NCBI RefSeq assembly: GCF_001306415.1
Contig: NZ_LDJX01000006.1
Location: 248,001 to 312,000 of the forward strand
Source: Croceitalea dokdonensis DOKDO 023
GTDB taxonomy: Bacteria > Bacteroidota > Bacteroidia > Flavobacteriales > Flavobacteriaceae
Length of the DNA stretch: 64,000 bases
Direction of reading: 5' to 3'
The position numbers and the translations under genes are program-made. This document shows, piece by piece, positions 7,112-16,537 of the stretch. The notes beneath the pieces were generated by a model that saw only the letters and a program-made list of their open reading frames with translations, was not told where the DNA came from and did no database searches. The number at the start of each line of letters is the position of its first letter. The first letter of the stretch is position 1.

Positions 7112-9979
7112 TTATTTAATTTTAAATGCAACAGTTGCAATTTTTCCATCATTACGTACCCCAACTTCATAGACCCCTTTGGGCAAATAAGTTTTTCCGT
7201 TTTTGGCAGCGGTGAGCTTCATCTTGTTTTTCCTTAAAAACGCATGGAGTCCCTTTTTACTAAAACTAAGATTGTAGGGGACACGGTTTAGGCCAATCTC
7301 AGACCTTAGCTGCATGGTATTTACAAGGGTGCCATCTGTAGCTTTTATGGCAATATCCAGGGTGCTGGCTCTGGCCGTGTATATGGTGATTGGCTGTTCT
7401 GGCGTATTGGATTCCATCCATTGGCTCCAACGATTGCCCCAATTAGGGCTATGTTTAATGTCTTCCAAAGCAAAAACGTGCACTTCCTTCTTCAGTAGTT
7501 CAGCATCCATTTGTTGGAGTGCCGCAATAGCTACCTTGTAAATACTACGGCCGTGGGTACCCACGATCAAATGTTTCGCTTTTGGTTGGATCACTAGATC
7601 ATGCACGGCAACATTGGGCATGCCGTTTTGCATGACCTCCCAAGATGCTCCGCGGTTTAAGGAAACGTACAAGCCGTTGTCCGTACCCACAAAAAGCAGG
7701 CTTTGGTTTAAGGGGTCTTCTATGATAACGTTTACGGGCGCGTTGGGCATATTGGACGCAATAGGCTGCCACGTTTGTCCGTAATTTTCACTGGTGTGCA
7801 AATAGGTGGTAAAATCATCATTGCGGTAGCCACTGAGTGCCACATAGATGCGTTCTTTTTTGTGGCTCGAAGCCAAAACCGTACTCACCCATAGGTTTTT
7901 GGGTAGGCCATCGGTGATATTCAGCCAGCTTCCACCTCCATTTTTTGACAACTGCACCAGCCCATCATCGCTCCCGGTATACAAAAGCCCAAATTGCAAG
8001 GGCGATTCGGAAATTGTGGTCAAGGTACCGTAGGGTACGTTTCCTTTTTTTCCGCCCGCGGTCAAATCTGGCGAAATGGGGGTCCAATCATTGCCTTGGT
8101 TCATGGACCGCATTAATTTATTGGTGCCAAAATAGAGGATGTCTTGATTATGGGTCGATAAAAGTATGGGCGATTCCCAATTGAACCGATACGGGGATTC
8201 GCCAAGCTGGTGCTTTGGCCGGATAAAAGTGCGCTCATCATTTTCCAGGTCTATTCTGGAATAGTACCCAAACTGGGAACCAGTATAAATGATATGTGGA
8301 TTTCGGCTGTCTATCTGAATCTGCATACCGTCCCCGCCGGCGATTCCTTTCCAAGGGTGATGACCGGTTTGTTGCCAGCGCCTATCCATTTCAGCATCGT
8401 GCGGCCCCATCCATACTCCATTGTCTTGTAATCCCCCATAAACGTTATAGGGTTCTTGATCGTCTACATTAATGGCGAAAAAGGTACCCACCGATTCGGA
8501 ATTATTCTTGATCCAGGTTTCACCATCATCATAAGAGATATTTACGCCACCATCATTGCCATTGATCAAGTGCCCCGGCGTATTCGGGTTTACCCAAAGT
8601 GAATGGTGGTCCACGTGCACATTTTCTTTTTGGATAGAGGTATAGGTTTTGCCCCCGTCATCGGATTTGATGATGGGCACGCCCAAGAGGTAAATTTTAT
8701 TCTTGTTGTTGGCATCTACCCGCACCTGTGCAAAAACATAGCCATAACTATAAAAAAGATCGTCTATATAATCCTTATTTCGTCTTGTCCATGTAGTTCC
8801 GCCATCATCGCTGCGGTAAACCTCGGCGCCCACTACTTCCGTGTCATAGCTTGTTGCATTTGGGTTGGTAAGATAACGGTATATGTCCTCAGGCTCAATG
8901 ACACCTTGGCTTATCATTTGCTTCACCTTTTCCGCGGTATATTGCTTGGGAAACCGATTACTTTTTAAAAAAGCGTTGAGCTGTTTATTGGACAAGGCCT
9001 TAACATCCGCTTTGGACATGGTTTTAAAATCCGTCTTTTGTAGGGCTGTGGCATCTGTGTTTTCTCTGGGTGTGGCAGGTCTTCGAAATTGGCTATCATG
9101 GACCGCGTACACCGTACGATCATCATAAACGGCCAATCCAATCCGTCCTACCGCTTGGCCCGTGGGAAGACCACTTTCTGGAGTGGACAGTTTTTTCCAT
9201 GTTAAGCCCGCATCCGTACTTTTATAAATACCAGATGCGTTTCCATTCCCGGTAAAATCCCAAGCTTTACGATCTTTTTGCCAAGCTGCCGCATAAAGGG
9301 TATTGAAATTACTGGGAGTGGCGGCTACATCGATGATTCCCGTGGTCTCATTTATGAAAAGGGTTTGTTGCCAGGTGGTGCCGCCATCAGTGGTTTTGTA
9401 TATGCCCCGTTCCAAATTTGGGGTATATAAATGCCCGGTCACGCCAACCACTATATGATCAGCATTGTTGGGGTCAATTAAAATTCTGCCAAAATGATGG
9501 GCATCTGTCAAACCCATATTTTGCCATGTTTTACCACCATCGGCAGATTTTAAAAGTCCCGTCCCCGCATAAGAGGAACGGGAGGAAATGTTTTCTCCGG
9601 TACCCACCCAGATAGTCCCAAGGTTCCAGTCAACTGCAATATCCCCAATGTTTATAGTTTCCGCATTATCCATAATTGGGGTGAAGGAGGTGCCGTTGTT
9701 TTTGGTATGCCAAAGTCCCCCAGAAGCGTAGCCTACATAAAATTCGGTTGGATTATCTGGATTTACCTCTATGTCCGCCACCCTACCGCTCATGATGTTA
9801 GGTCCAATATTTTTTAATGGGAGGTTTTTTACCAAGGAAGTAGCAGCGAGCTGTTGTTTTTTGCGGAGATCAGCCTGTACATTACTTGCAGGAGTGGCCC
9901 TTTGTTGGGTAAATCCCATACCGCTCAATAAAAGGCAGCATAGTATGCCAAAACATCTTAAGTGTGCGCTTGTTTTCAT
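7112..9979 (-). CDS. Exported sortilin/BNR-repeat propeller protein (glycosyl-hydrolase-like annotation)
   Basis: About 955 residues starting at the ATG at 9979, where a good signal peptide begins (MKTSAHLRCFGILCCLLLSG). An in-frame ATG at 10015 would add a 12-residue polar extension ahead of it and is less likely. The body is beta-propeller, with many Asp-box/BNR motifs of the form SxDxGxTW (SADGGKTWQN, KTTDGGTTWQQ, SDDGGTTWTR). A charged helical insert near residues 310-370 (MSKADVKALSNKQLN) splits the propeller. The last ~120 residues look like a separate beta domain. Such proteins are often labelled glycosyl hydrolase or VPS10-like, but no catalytic residues are evident. A paralogue lies at 13140-16292. 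Confidence 0.85.
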   Translation of the reverse strand: MKTSAHLRCFGILCCLLLSGMGFTQQRATPASNVQADLRKKQQLAATSLVKNLPLKNIGPNIMSGRVADIEVNPDNPTEFYVGYASGGLWHTKNNGTSFTPIMDNAETINIGDIAVDWNLGTIWVGTGENISSRSSYAGTGLLKSADGGKTWQNMGLTDAHHFGRILIDPNNADHIVVGVTGHLYTPNLERGIYKTTDGGTTWQQTLFINETTGIIDVAATPSNFNTLYAAAWQKDRKAWDFTGNGNASGIYKSTDAGLTWKKLSTPESGLPTGQAVGRIGLAVYDDRTVYAVHDSQFRRPATPRENTDATALQKTDFKTMSKADVKALSNKQLNAFLKSNRFPKQYTAEKVKQMISQGVIEPEDIYRYLTNPNATSYDTEVVGAEVYRSDDGGTTWTRRNKDYIDDLFYSYGYVFAQVRVDANNKNKIYLLGVPIIKSDDGGKTYTSIQKENVHVDHHSLWVNPNTPGHLINGNDGGVNISYDDGETWIKNNSESVGTFFAINVDDQEPYNVYGGLQDNGVWMGPHDAEMDRRWQQTGHHPWKGIAGGDGMQIQIDSRNPHIIYTGSQFGYYSRIDLENDERTFIRPKHQLGESPYRFNWESPILLSTHNQDILYFGTNKLMRSMNQGNDWTPISPDLTAGGKKGNVPYGTLTTISESPLQFGLLYTGSDDGLVQLSKNGGGSWLNITDGLPKNLWVSTVLASSHKKERIYVALSGYRNDDFTTYLHTSENYGQTWQPIASNMPNAPVNVIIEDPLNQSLLFVGTDNGLYVSLNRGASWEVMQNGMPNVAVHDLVIQPKAKHLIVGTHGRSIYKVAIAALQQMDAELLKKEVHVFALEDIKHSPNWGNRWSQWMESNTPEQPITIYTARASTLDIAIKATDGTLVNTMQLRSEIGLNRVPYNLSFSKKGLHAFLRKNKMKLTAAKNGKTYLPKGVYEVGVRNDGKIATVAFKIK

Positions 9980-10137
9980 AGAGGGAAAGGTAGGAATAAG
10001 AGCGGATAGCCGCAAGCCCTAATAATAAGGCTAAAAAGCACAAATATTTGACAATAAGATAATTAATTGGCAAAAAAATTGAAAAAACAATAATAATATT
10101 GTTTATTTATTGCTTAGTAACCATTAAAACTAAAATT

Positions 10138-10419
10138 ATGGAAGAGTATTTACCATTGATCATTCAGTTGGTATCTGGTGCTGCCGGCGGAAACGTAGCA
10201 GGTAAATTGTTGCCAAAATTAAACTTGGGAACTTTAGGTAACTCTATAGCCGGGATTTTAGGTGGCGGCTTGGGCGGTACCCTTTTGGGTATGCTTGGGC
10301 TAGGCACCGACGGCGGTATGGACCTATCCGGTATTTTGGGCAGCGTTGCAGGTGGTGGTGTTGGCGGTGGTGTGATTATGGCCATTATAGGCGCCATAAA
10401 AAGCGCTATGTCCAAATAA
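10138..10419 (+). CDS. Small glycine-rich membrane protein
   Basis: A 93-residue protein starting at the ATG at 10138. The frame extends upstream, but that extension (codons from 10099) is not convincing. It is hydrophobic and extremely Gly-rich (GGGLGGTLLGMLGLG, GSVAGGGVGGGVI), consistent with two or three tightly packed membrane helices with glycine-zipper motifs. It stands alone between a divergent gene and its own terminator at 10443-10467, so it is a single-gene unit. Similar short proteins occur in flavobacteria without known role. A glycine-zipper membrane peptide is the best description. Confidence 0.75.
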   Translation: MEEYLPLIIQLVSGAAGGNVAGKLLPKLNLGTLGNSIAGILGGGLGGTLLGMLGLGTDGGMDLSGILGSVAGGGVGGGVIMAIIGAIKSAMSK

Positions 10420-10442
10420 AAGAATCACCAATTGTAAACTTT

Positions 10443-10467
10443 AAGGGCGCAAGTAAGCGCCCTTTTT
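10443..10467 (+). terminator. Rho-independent terminator after the glycine-rich gene
   Basis: GGGCGC (10445-10450) pairs with GCGCCC (10457-10462) around a 6-base loop, extended by two A-T pairs and followed by a run of five T. It lies about 25 bases after the stop codon at 10419. Confidence 0.85.
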
Positions 10468-10520
10468 AATAATAACAATTTTTCCAAATCAGGACGTATT
10501 TGTACTTCCAGCTATTTTGA

Positions 10521-10715
10521 TAAGTTAACCCGTTATGCATTTTGGATGCTTTTTAGATTTAAACCCGTCAGTTCGAGTTTTTTCTGGAAGAAAAAGTATC
10601 GAGAACACGGTTTCAATGCTAAAATTCTGATTCTCGATACTATTTTCCGATACTTCGGATCAAAAAATCACTCGAATTGACGAATTTTCGTCAAGATGCA
10701 CAATGGGTTAAGTTA
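10521..10715. repeat. Palindromic intergenic element with terminal inverted repeats
   Basis: This 195-base element fills most of the 442-base gap between the glycine-rich gene and the histidine kinase. The outer arms TAAGTTAACCC (10521-10531) and GGGTTAAGTTA (10705-10715) are inverted copies with one mismatch, extended inward by TGCAT/ATGCA. Inside are CGTCAGTTCGAG (10566-10577) against CTCGAATTGACG (10671-10682), and perfect 10-base arms GTATCGAGAA (10596-10605) and TTCTCGATAC (10631-10640). It carries no coding capacity. The inner parts recur at 16401-16500. It looks like a REP or MITE-type non-coding repeat. Apart from this and the terminator I see nothing else in the gap. Confidence 0.75.
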
Positions 10716-10861
10716 GTATGATAAACGGTCTGGGTAAAGTATCTCATCCGTAGATGGTCCATATCATTATATATAAATATTCTTACATATACACTAATGT
10801 AATTCTTACAACGTTTTATAGTACTTATTATCTCTTTTTTAAACTGTAAAAATTATGTTTT

Positions 10862-12184
10862 GTGGGTCAAGCAACAGATGATAAAGCAATGGCTGCCAGG
10901 GATAACATGGCTCAGCTAGAAAAAGATGCCATTATCAAAAGGCAATTACGTTTCCAGGAACTCTTGATTCAGATATCTACCAAATATATCAATTCAGATT
11001 TGGTGGATATAGACAAACTGATCAACGATTCTTTAAAACAGATAGGGGTGTTTGTAGAAGCGGATAGAAGCTATATTTTTTCTTACGATTTTAGCACCAA
11101 TACTACTTCTAACACCTATGAATGGTGTGCAGATGGTGTTACCCCAGAAATAGGGAACTTACAAAATGTTCCAATAGATTTTATCCCACAATGGTTGGAA
11201 GCGCACCAAAAGGGCCTCCCCTTTTATGTAGAGAATGTGGGTAGCTTGCCACTAGACGGGGAGCATGGTCTCAGGGCTATTTTAGAGCCACAGGGCGTAA
11301 AGAGCTTAATTACCATTCCAAAAATAAAGAACAACCAACTTATTGGTTTTATTGGGTTTGATTCGGTTCAAAAACTAAACACCTACACAGAGCACGAGAA
11401 AGATATCCTGTTTGTGTATGCTAGTATGTTGATCAATGTGATCCAGCGAAAAGAAAACGAAGAACGCTTACAAGAACAGGAAAGAAAAAAAGAAGAACTA
11501 TTGGCTCATTTATCCAAACAAAATGAGGAGCTTAATGAGTATGCCCATGTGGTTTCGCATGATTTAAAATCGCCCCTTACCAACGTACATACCTTAGTGA
11601 ATTGGTATATGGAAGAGCGAAAGGATAGCCTTACCCAAGAAGATAGAGAATCATTGGACCTTGTGCTATTCAATGTGGAAAAAATGGATTTGCTGATCAA
11701 GGGAATTTTGGAATATTCTACCATTGATAGGTTAGAGGAGGCCAATCATCAGATAGACCTTAACGTTTTGCTTATGGAGCTTTGGCAAACCATATCTATC
11801 CCAGACCATATGACCATTACCGTTCAGGAATCCTTACCAAGCATTTACGGGAATCCATGGCGATTTAAACAACTTTTTCAAAACCTCATCGTAAATGCCA
11901 TTGTTTACAATGATAAAGAACAGGGTTTGGTAGAGGTAGGGTATATGGAGAAGGAGCAATACTATGTGTTTTTTGTGAAGGACAATGGTAAGGGAATTAA
12001 GAAATCCTATCACGACCGGATTTTTAAAGTCTTTGGAAAACTGGAGAGTACCAGTTCTTCCAGTGGCGTGGGCCTTTCTATCGTAAGAAAAATAGTCCGG
12101 TATTACCAAGGGGATATTTGGTTGGAAAGCCAAGAAGGCGTGGGCACCACTTTTTATTTTACGCTTCCAAAACAGCAGGCGTAA
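10862..12184 (+). CDS. GAF-domain sensor histidine kinase
   Basis: A 440-residue soluble kinase. Residues about 35-195 form a GAF sensor (ADRSYIFSYD, LITIPKIKNNQLIGFIGFD). A short coiled coil (195-225) leads into the HisKA helix with phosphoacceptor His233 in VVSHDLKSPL. The ATPase domain has an N box (FQNLIVNAIVYN), a G1 box (DNGKGI) and a G2 box (GVGLSIV). No membrane helix is present, so the signal is probably cytoplasmic. No response regulator is adjacent, so it is an orphan. The start is uncertain: GTG at 10862, or ATG at 10889 or 10907. It may end at the hairpin at 12344-12379. Confidence 0.9.
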   Translation: MGQATDDKAMAARDNMAQLEKDAIIKRQLRFQELLIQISTKYINSDLVDIDKLINDSLKQIGVFVEADRSYIFSYDFSTNTTSNTYEWCADGVTPEIGNLQNVPIDFIPQWLEAHQKGLPFYVENVGSLPLDGEHGLRAILEPQGVKSLITIPKIKNNQLIGFIGFDSVQKLNTYTEHEKDILFVYASMLINVIQRKENEERLQEQERKKEELLAHLSKQNEELNEYAHVVSHDLKSPLTNVHTLVNWYMEERKDSLTQEDRESLDLVLFNVEKMDLLIKGILEYSTIDRLEEANHQIDLNVLLMELWQTISIPDHMTITVQESLPSIYGNPWRFKQLFQNLIVNAIVYNDKEQGLVEVGYMEKEQYYVFFVKDNGKGIKKSYHDRIFKVFGKLESTSSSSGVGLSIVRKIVRYYQGDIWLESQEGVGTTFYFTLPKQQA

Positions 12185-12343
12185 TTTTTGATGTTCACCA
12201 AATTATTAGGCCTTTCCAATAGCGTGTATTTTCTATTAATCCGTATTTAAAAGGGATAAACGCGCATAAAGAAAGCAACTAAGCTTGTTTTTGGTTCACG
12301 CGATACTTAAAGTAAATCGTTATTTCATGATTTCCGTTAGCAG

Positions 12344-12379
12344 AAACTAGATTGCGAATGTTCATTCGCAATCTAGTTT
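12344..12379. terminator. Perfect 16-bp hairpin between convergent genes, probable bidirectional terminator
   Basis: AAACTAGATTGCGAAT (12344-12359) and its exact inverted copy (12364-12379) are separated by a 4-base loop. T residues follow on the plus strand. The minus-strand gene 12362-12904 has its stop codon in the loop and right-arm edge, so the hairpin overlaps its last codons. It lies 160 bases after the histidine kinase. Confidence 0.6.
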
Positions 12380-12904
12380 TCCTTCGTTATCCTTCAGTCC
12401 ATTCCAAGAAAGGGATTCTAAGTATTTGTAGTCTGCTATTTTTGGCTCAGGCAAATCCTTATAATACGTATCGTAGTTTTTAGTTGCAACCTTGGTAGGA
12501 TTTTCATATCCATAATTTTGCAGGTATTGTTGTAATACCCTGATGGATTGAACAGCACCATAATGTTCAACCACAGAAAGGAAAAAGGTTTCAACTCTGT
12601 TGGGGGGCACGGCCAACTGTATTGCAAATTCTGAGATTCTATCATTTTGAATAGTTACTCCAGTTTCAAGAACCGGCTCCTCTAGAAACATATAAGAGTT
12701 GGATTTAACAAACTCATGCATGTAAAAGGTCTTAAAAATCATAAAACCGGGAGAACCATAATCAATTTGGGGACTTTTAACGACAATTTCGTCTTTGGCT
12801 CCTCCAACAAAATTTTCATTGATAGTAAACATTATTTGCTGTTTTATCTCCATTAGAGACATTTTCAAAATAAAAATGATAGTTATAATTAATCTAACAA
12901 GCAT
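12362..12904 (-). CDS. Hypothetical protein
   Basis: I do not recognise this 180-residue protein. The first 14 residues (LVRLIITIIFILK) are hydrophobic and could be a short signal or anchor, but an internal ATG at 12862 or 12853 would give a soluble protein starting MSLMEIKQQ or MEIKQQ. The rest is mixed alpha/beta with many aromatic residues (FMIFKTFYMHEF, NYDTYYKDLPEPK) and no Cys cluster or catalytic motif. It is AT-richer than its neighbours and stands alone, facing the histidine kinase. The 3' end lies inside a perfect hairpin. Confidence 0.6.
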   Translation of the reverse strand: MLVRLIITIIFILKMSLMEIKQQIMFTINENFVGGAKDEIVVKSPQIDYGSPGFMIFKTFYMHEFVKSNSYMFLEEPVLETGVTIQNDRISEFAIQLAVPPNRVETFFLSVVEHYGAVQSIRVLQQYLQNYGYENPTKVATKNYDTYYKDLPEPKIADYKYLESLSWNGLKDNEGKLDCE

Positions 12905-13139
12905 CCTTCAATCTTTCCATCATATCTTTGATTGTAAAGATTTCACAGTCCAAAAATCAGCGTAATAATTTTATGATTTTGAAACTCTAAGCGGCTGGTA
13001 AAATTTTAATAACGTTTGAGTTCAAGTAAGAGCTAAACCCGCGGCCATATTTTTTATCTTAGTCTTTATGGTTTTACAATTATCGATTACTATAAACTTT
13101 CTAAATCCGGAAAATACCCAAAATCTTATCTATTCTGAT

Positions 13140-16100
13140 TCAAGACTTTATCTTTTTCCCAAACTCCAGTTGAAGTTCACTCTTTTTTAGTTGCTCGTTA
13201 AGACGTTCCACTTCCACTGCAATAAAGGATCTAAATTTTTTCTCGGCATTTTTTAGTCGCGTATTCAACACTTCATAAACGTCCCGCTGCTGGTCGGTGG
13301 GTTTAAAATCGACGCCAAAACCACCAATGTCGCTGGCCAAGGCACTTAAGCGACCGTATAATTTCATGGGCGAACGGAACGCATCTTCCCTAGCACCCGT
13401 TAAATGGATATCATACAGGGCAGCGGCAATGTTCTTTGATTTTTTAATGAGGTCATCGGCAGTTTTACTGTCTTTTCTTGATCTGAGCTGTGGCTTAACT
13501 TCTTCCAGTTCTGCCCTGATTTCTTCAATATCATTGATCATGGTGACCGCAAGGTTCATCGCATCGCGCAGCGCTAAGGAAAAGGCCACTTGTTCTTCAA
13601 TATCTTCTACAGTGCCGGTGGTGCTGGAGTCTTTGAGCACGGTAAAATCCCTTACAAATTCTTGTTCCCCAATGACCAATTTGGCCTTGTAATTGCCCGG
13701 CACCACACGGGGGCCATATTGTCCGCGCCAAAGGTCTAGATCCCAGGTTACCAATGGTCGCCAACCTTCCCCATTGAGCTGTACCCAGGGCCTGCCCGGT
13801 GGGGTGGTCTGTAAACGGGGCTTGTAGGTGGGTTCATAACGTAAGTCCCAAATGGTACGATGCACCCCCGCTGAGGTTTCTCCTTTTAAGGTACGCACCA
13901 ATTCATTGGATGCCGTTAGTATGTGTACCTCCACTTTCTGGTCCGTACTATCTTTTAAGTAGTAATTGACATACGCCCCATAAGCCGGATTTTGGCCGGA
14001 GTTCATGCTAGGACCATCGGTTTTAATGGCTTGTTGGTCTTGGAATCGGTAAGCCTCCCTTATACTAAAGAGGTGGGCCTTTTTGCCTTTTGCTTCGTCA
14101 TATTCGCGTAGGGCAGAAATATCATCCAAAATGTAATAGCCCCTCCCATAGGTGCCTACCACCAAATCATCAAAGCGTTCTTGGACTTCTAGCCAGTAAA
14201 CGGGCGCAGGGGGTAGATTGTTACGCAAACGCATCCAATGTTCCCCATCGTTATAGGTGATGTACAGTCCATTATCTACCCCTAGGTATAACATGCCCTT
14301 CCGTTTGGGGTCCTCTTTAATGACATGCGCAAAACTGTGTACTGATTTTGGAACAGAGGCACTGATCAATTTCCAAGATTGCCCATAGTCTTCTGTTTTG
14401 TATACGTAAGGGTCAAAATTGCCCATTTGGTGCAAATCTACCGTGATATAGACTGTTCCTTTTTTATATCGGGAAGGCTCAATATTGGCGATGGTACCCC
14501 ATTTGGGCAAATTGGGAATATTACCGGTTACATTGGTCCAGTTTTCTCCGCCGTTTCTGGTCAATTGCACCTGACCATCGTTACTTCCCGTCCAAATAAC
14601 TCCCGGTTCCAAGATTGATTCTTCGATACTGAATAGCGTAGCGCCATCAAAGGTCATTAAATTATCAATGGCAATGCCCCCGGAATTCTGTTGGTGGGTC
14701 TTATCGTTCAAGGTCAGGTCTGGACTGATCACCTGCCAACTCTGTCCGTTGTCATCGCTTTTATGCACAAACTGGCTGCCCACATAAACGCGGTGCTTGG
14801 TATGGGGCGAAAAGGATAAGGGAAAGTTCCAATGCCAACGGTATTTTAATTTTCCAGGTTCCCAGCCGTATCCAGCTTCTGGCCAAACACGTACATCACG
14901 GGCATGGCCGGTCCTGGCATCATAACGTTGCAAGCCACCATCATAACAGCCAGACCAAACAATGTTGTTGTCCAAGGGGTCAGGTTGGGCAAAACCACTT
15001 TCGCAACCGCCCACACCTTTCCATAAGCCCAATGGGATATAGCCCTGCCTGCTGTTGCTCGGACCTTTATAAGAATAGCCATCTTGCCTATTGCCATAAA
15101 CATTATAAGGTACTTGGTCATCTACCGAAACGTGGTACATCTGTGCAATGGGCAATACAATACGTTGGTAGGTTTTACCGCGGTTTAGACTAATACTGGC
15201 GCCACCATCGTGTGCCACCATGATACGGTTGGCATTGGTGGGATCTACCCAAATATCATGGTTGTCCCCTCCTGCACTGTAGCCCGATTTGTAGGTTTTG
15301 CCCCCATCTTTGGAAATACTATATTTAACGGATGCAACGTAAATTTCGTCTGGATTATCTGTGGAAACCGCCATACGGGTATAATAGGGCGCACGCTCAT
15401 TAATGTCATGGTTTCTGGTCTGGAGCGTCCAAGTTTCACCAAAATCTTCCGAGCGATACAGGGCGGGACTATCAATTTCGAACAAGGCGTACACAATATT
15501 TGGGTTGGAATGTGAGATGCCAACTCCGGTTTTCCCTACAGGATTGTCCTTTCCTCCTGGCAAGCCGTTTTCATTCAAATTTTTCCAACTTTTACCACCA
15601 TCCATGGAACGATAGATGCCGCCACCCGGTCCCCCGCTACGCAAGCCCCAGGTATTGATATGGATGGACCACATGCCCACCAACAATTGTTCTGGGTTTT
15701 GGGGGTTTAAAGCAATGTCCGCTGCGCCTGTATGTTCATCAACAAAAAGGATACGTTCCCAACTGTTGCCCCCATCAACGGTTTTGTACACTCCTCGGTC
15801 TTGCTGGGGGCCATAGGTATGCCCAAGGGCAGCAACGTAGACAATATCCGGATTGGTGGGGTGTACCACAATTCTGCCAATGCGCCCCGTTTTCTCCAAG
15901 CCCATGTTTTTCCAGGTCATTCCGGCATCCTCTGACTTGTAGATGCCGTCGCCCATGGCATGGGCAGGGCGAATGATAAAAGTTTCCCCAGTACCCGCCC
16001 ATACGATATCTGAATCTGTAGGGGTGATGGCCACTGAACCAATGGAAGAAGCCTCTTGGTCGTCAAAAATGGATTTCCATGTGACGCCGCCATCCGTGGT

Positions 16101-16292
16101 TTTCCATAGTCCACCAGATGCTGCACCGATATACGTGATCATAGGGTCTCCCGCTACGCCAGCAATGGCTATGGTGCGGTTTCCCTCTGGACCAATAAAC
16201 CGAAAGTTAAAATCTTTGAAATCAGATAAGTGGTCTTGACCCAACAGCGAGAAGGTCATTACCAAAAACAGAATGAGCAGCCTTAATTTCAT
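13140..16292 (-). CDS. Exported sortilin/BNR-repeat propeller protein, second paralogue
   Basis: 1050 residues with a clear signal peptide (MKLRLLILFLVMTFSLLG). The N-terminal ~700 residues are a BNR/Asp-box beta-propeller: TTDGGVTWKS, SEDAGMTWKN, TVDGGNSWER, SMDGGKSWKN and SEDFGETWT. A beta domain (about 740-860) with GVHRTIWDLRYEP follows. The C-terminal ~170 residues are helical and charged, possibly coiled coil. It shares its core with the 7112-9979 protein but has a different tail. Related proteins are called glycosyl hydrolase or sortilin-like, and no catalytic residue can be identified. It is monocistronic. A role in binding or processing secreted material is inference. Confidence 0.87.
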   Translation of the reverse strand: MKLRLLILFLVMTFSLLGQDHLSDFKDFNFRFIGPEGNRTIAIAGVAGDPMITYIGAASGGLWKTTDGGVTWKSIFDDQEASSIGSVAITPTDSDIVWAGTGETFIIRPAHAMGDGIYKSEDAGMTWKNMGLEKTGRIGRIVVHPTNPDIVYVAALGHTYGPQQDRGVYKTVDGGNSWERILFVDEHTGAADIALNPQNPEQLLVGMWSIHINTWGLRSGGPGGGIYRSMDGGKSWKNLNENGLPGGKDNPVGKTGVGISHSNPNIVYALFEIDSPALYRSEDFGETWTLQTRNHDINERAPYYTRMAVSTDNPDEIYVASVKYSISKDGGKTYKSGYSAGGDNHDIWVDPTNANRIMVAHDGGASISLNRGKTYQRIVLPIAQMYHVSVDDQVPYNVYGNRQDGYSYKGPSNSRQGYIPLGLWKGVGGCESGFAQPDPLDNNIVWSGCYDGGLQRYDARTGHARDVRVWPEAGYGWEPGKLKYRWHWNFPLSFSPHTKHRVYVGSQFVHKSDDNGQSWQVISPDLTLNDKTHQQNSGGIAIDNLMTFDGATLFSIEESILEPGVIWTGSNDGQVQLTRNGGENWTNVTGNIPNLPKWGTIANIEPSRYKKGTVYITVDLHQMGNFDPYVYKTEDYGQSWKLISASVPKSVHSFAHVIKEDPKRKGMLYLGVDNGLYITYNDGEHWMRLRNNLPPAPVYWLEVQERFDDLVVGTYGRGYYILDDISALREYDEAKGKKAHLFSIREAYRFQDQQAIKTDGPSMNSGQNPAYGAYVNYYLKDSTDQKVEVHILTASNELVRTLKGETSAGVHRTIWDLRYEPTYKPRLQTTPPGRPWVQLNGEGWRPLVTWDLDLWRGQYGPRVVPGNYKAKLVIGEQEFVRDFTVLKDSSTTGTVEDIEEQVAFSLALRDAMNLAVTMINDIEEIRAELEEVKPQLRSRKDSKTADDLIKKSKNIAAALYDIHLTGAREDAFRSPMKLYGRLSALASDIGGFGVDFKPTDQQRDVYEVLNTRLKNAEKKFRSFIAVEVERLNEQLKKSELQLEFGKKIKS

Positions 16293-16400
16293 GGGTGATA
16301 TGCTTTGGTTGATTATAGTTCTTAAATTTACGCAACCTAAAACTTTTTTCCAGAAAAGCTAGGTGATATGTTAATTAGAGTGATTTTTAATTGATTGAGC

Positions 16401-16500
16401 TAGTCAGAAATCTACCAAAGATTTTATCAAAAATCTTTTGGAAATAGATGCTTCTCGATACAAATTTTCGCATTCGTCGAAAATCGACTCGAAGTGACTA
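16401..16500. repeat. Palindromic intergenic element related to the one at 10521-10715
   Basis: TAGTCA (16401-16406) and TGACTA (16495-16500) bound a 100-base element. Inside are a CCAAAGATTTT hairpin (16415-16441, one bulge) and a perfect ATTTTCG/CGAAAAT hairpin (16464-16484). It shares CTTCTCGATAC and ACTCGAAnTGAC with the element at 10566-10682. It sits 38 bases before the aminopeptidase gene, in a 245-base gap with no other visible feature. Confidence 0.6.
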
Positions 16501-16537
16501 CATTTAGCTAGTAAATAAAAATGAAATAGCAACCTCC

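Noticed and set aside
9980-10015. Longer start for the first BNR protein
   Set aside because: It would add 12 polar residues before a good signal peptide that begins at 9979.
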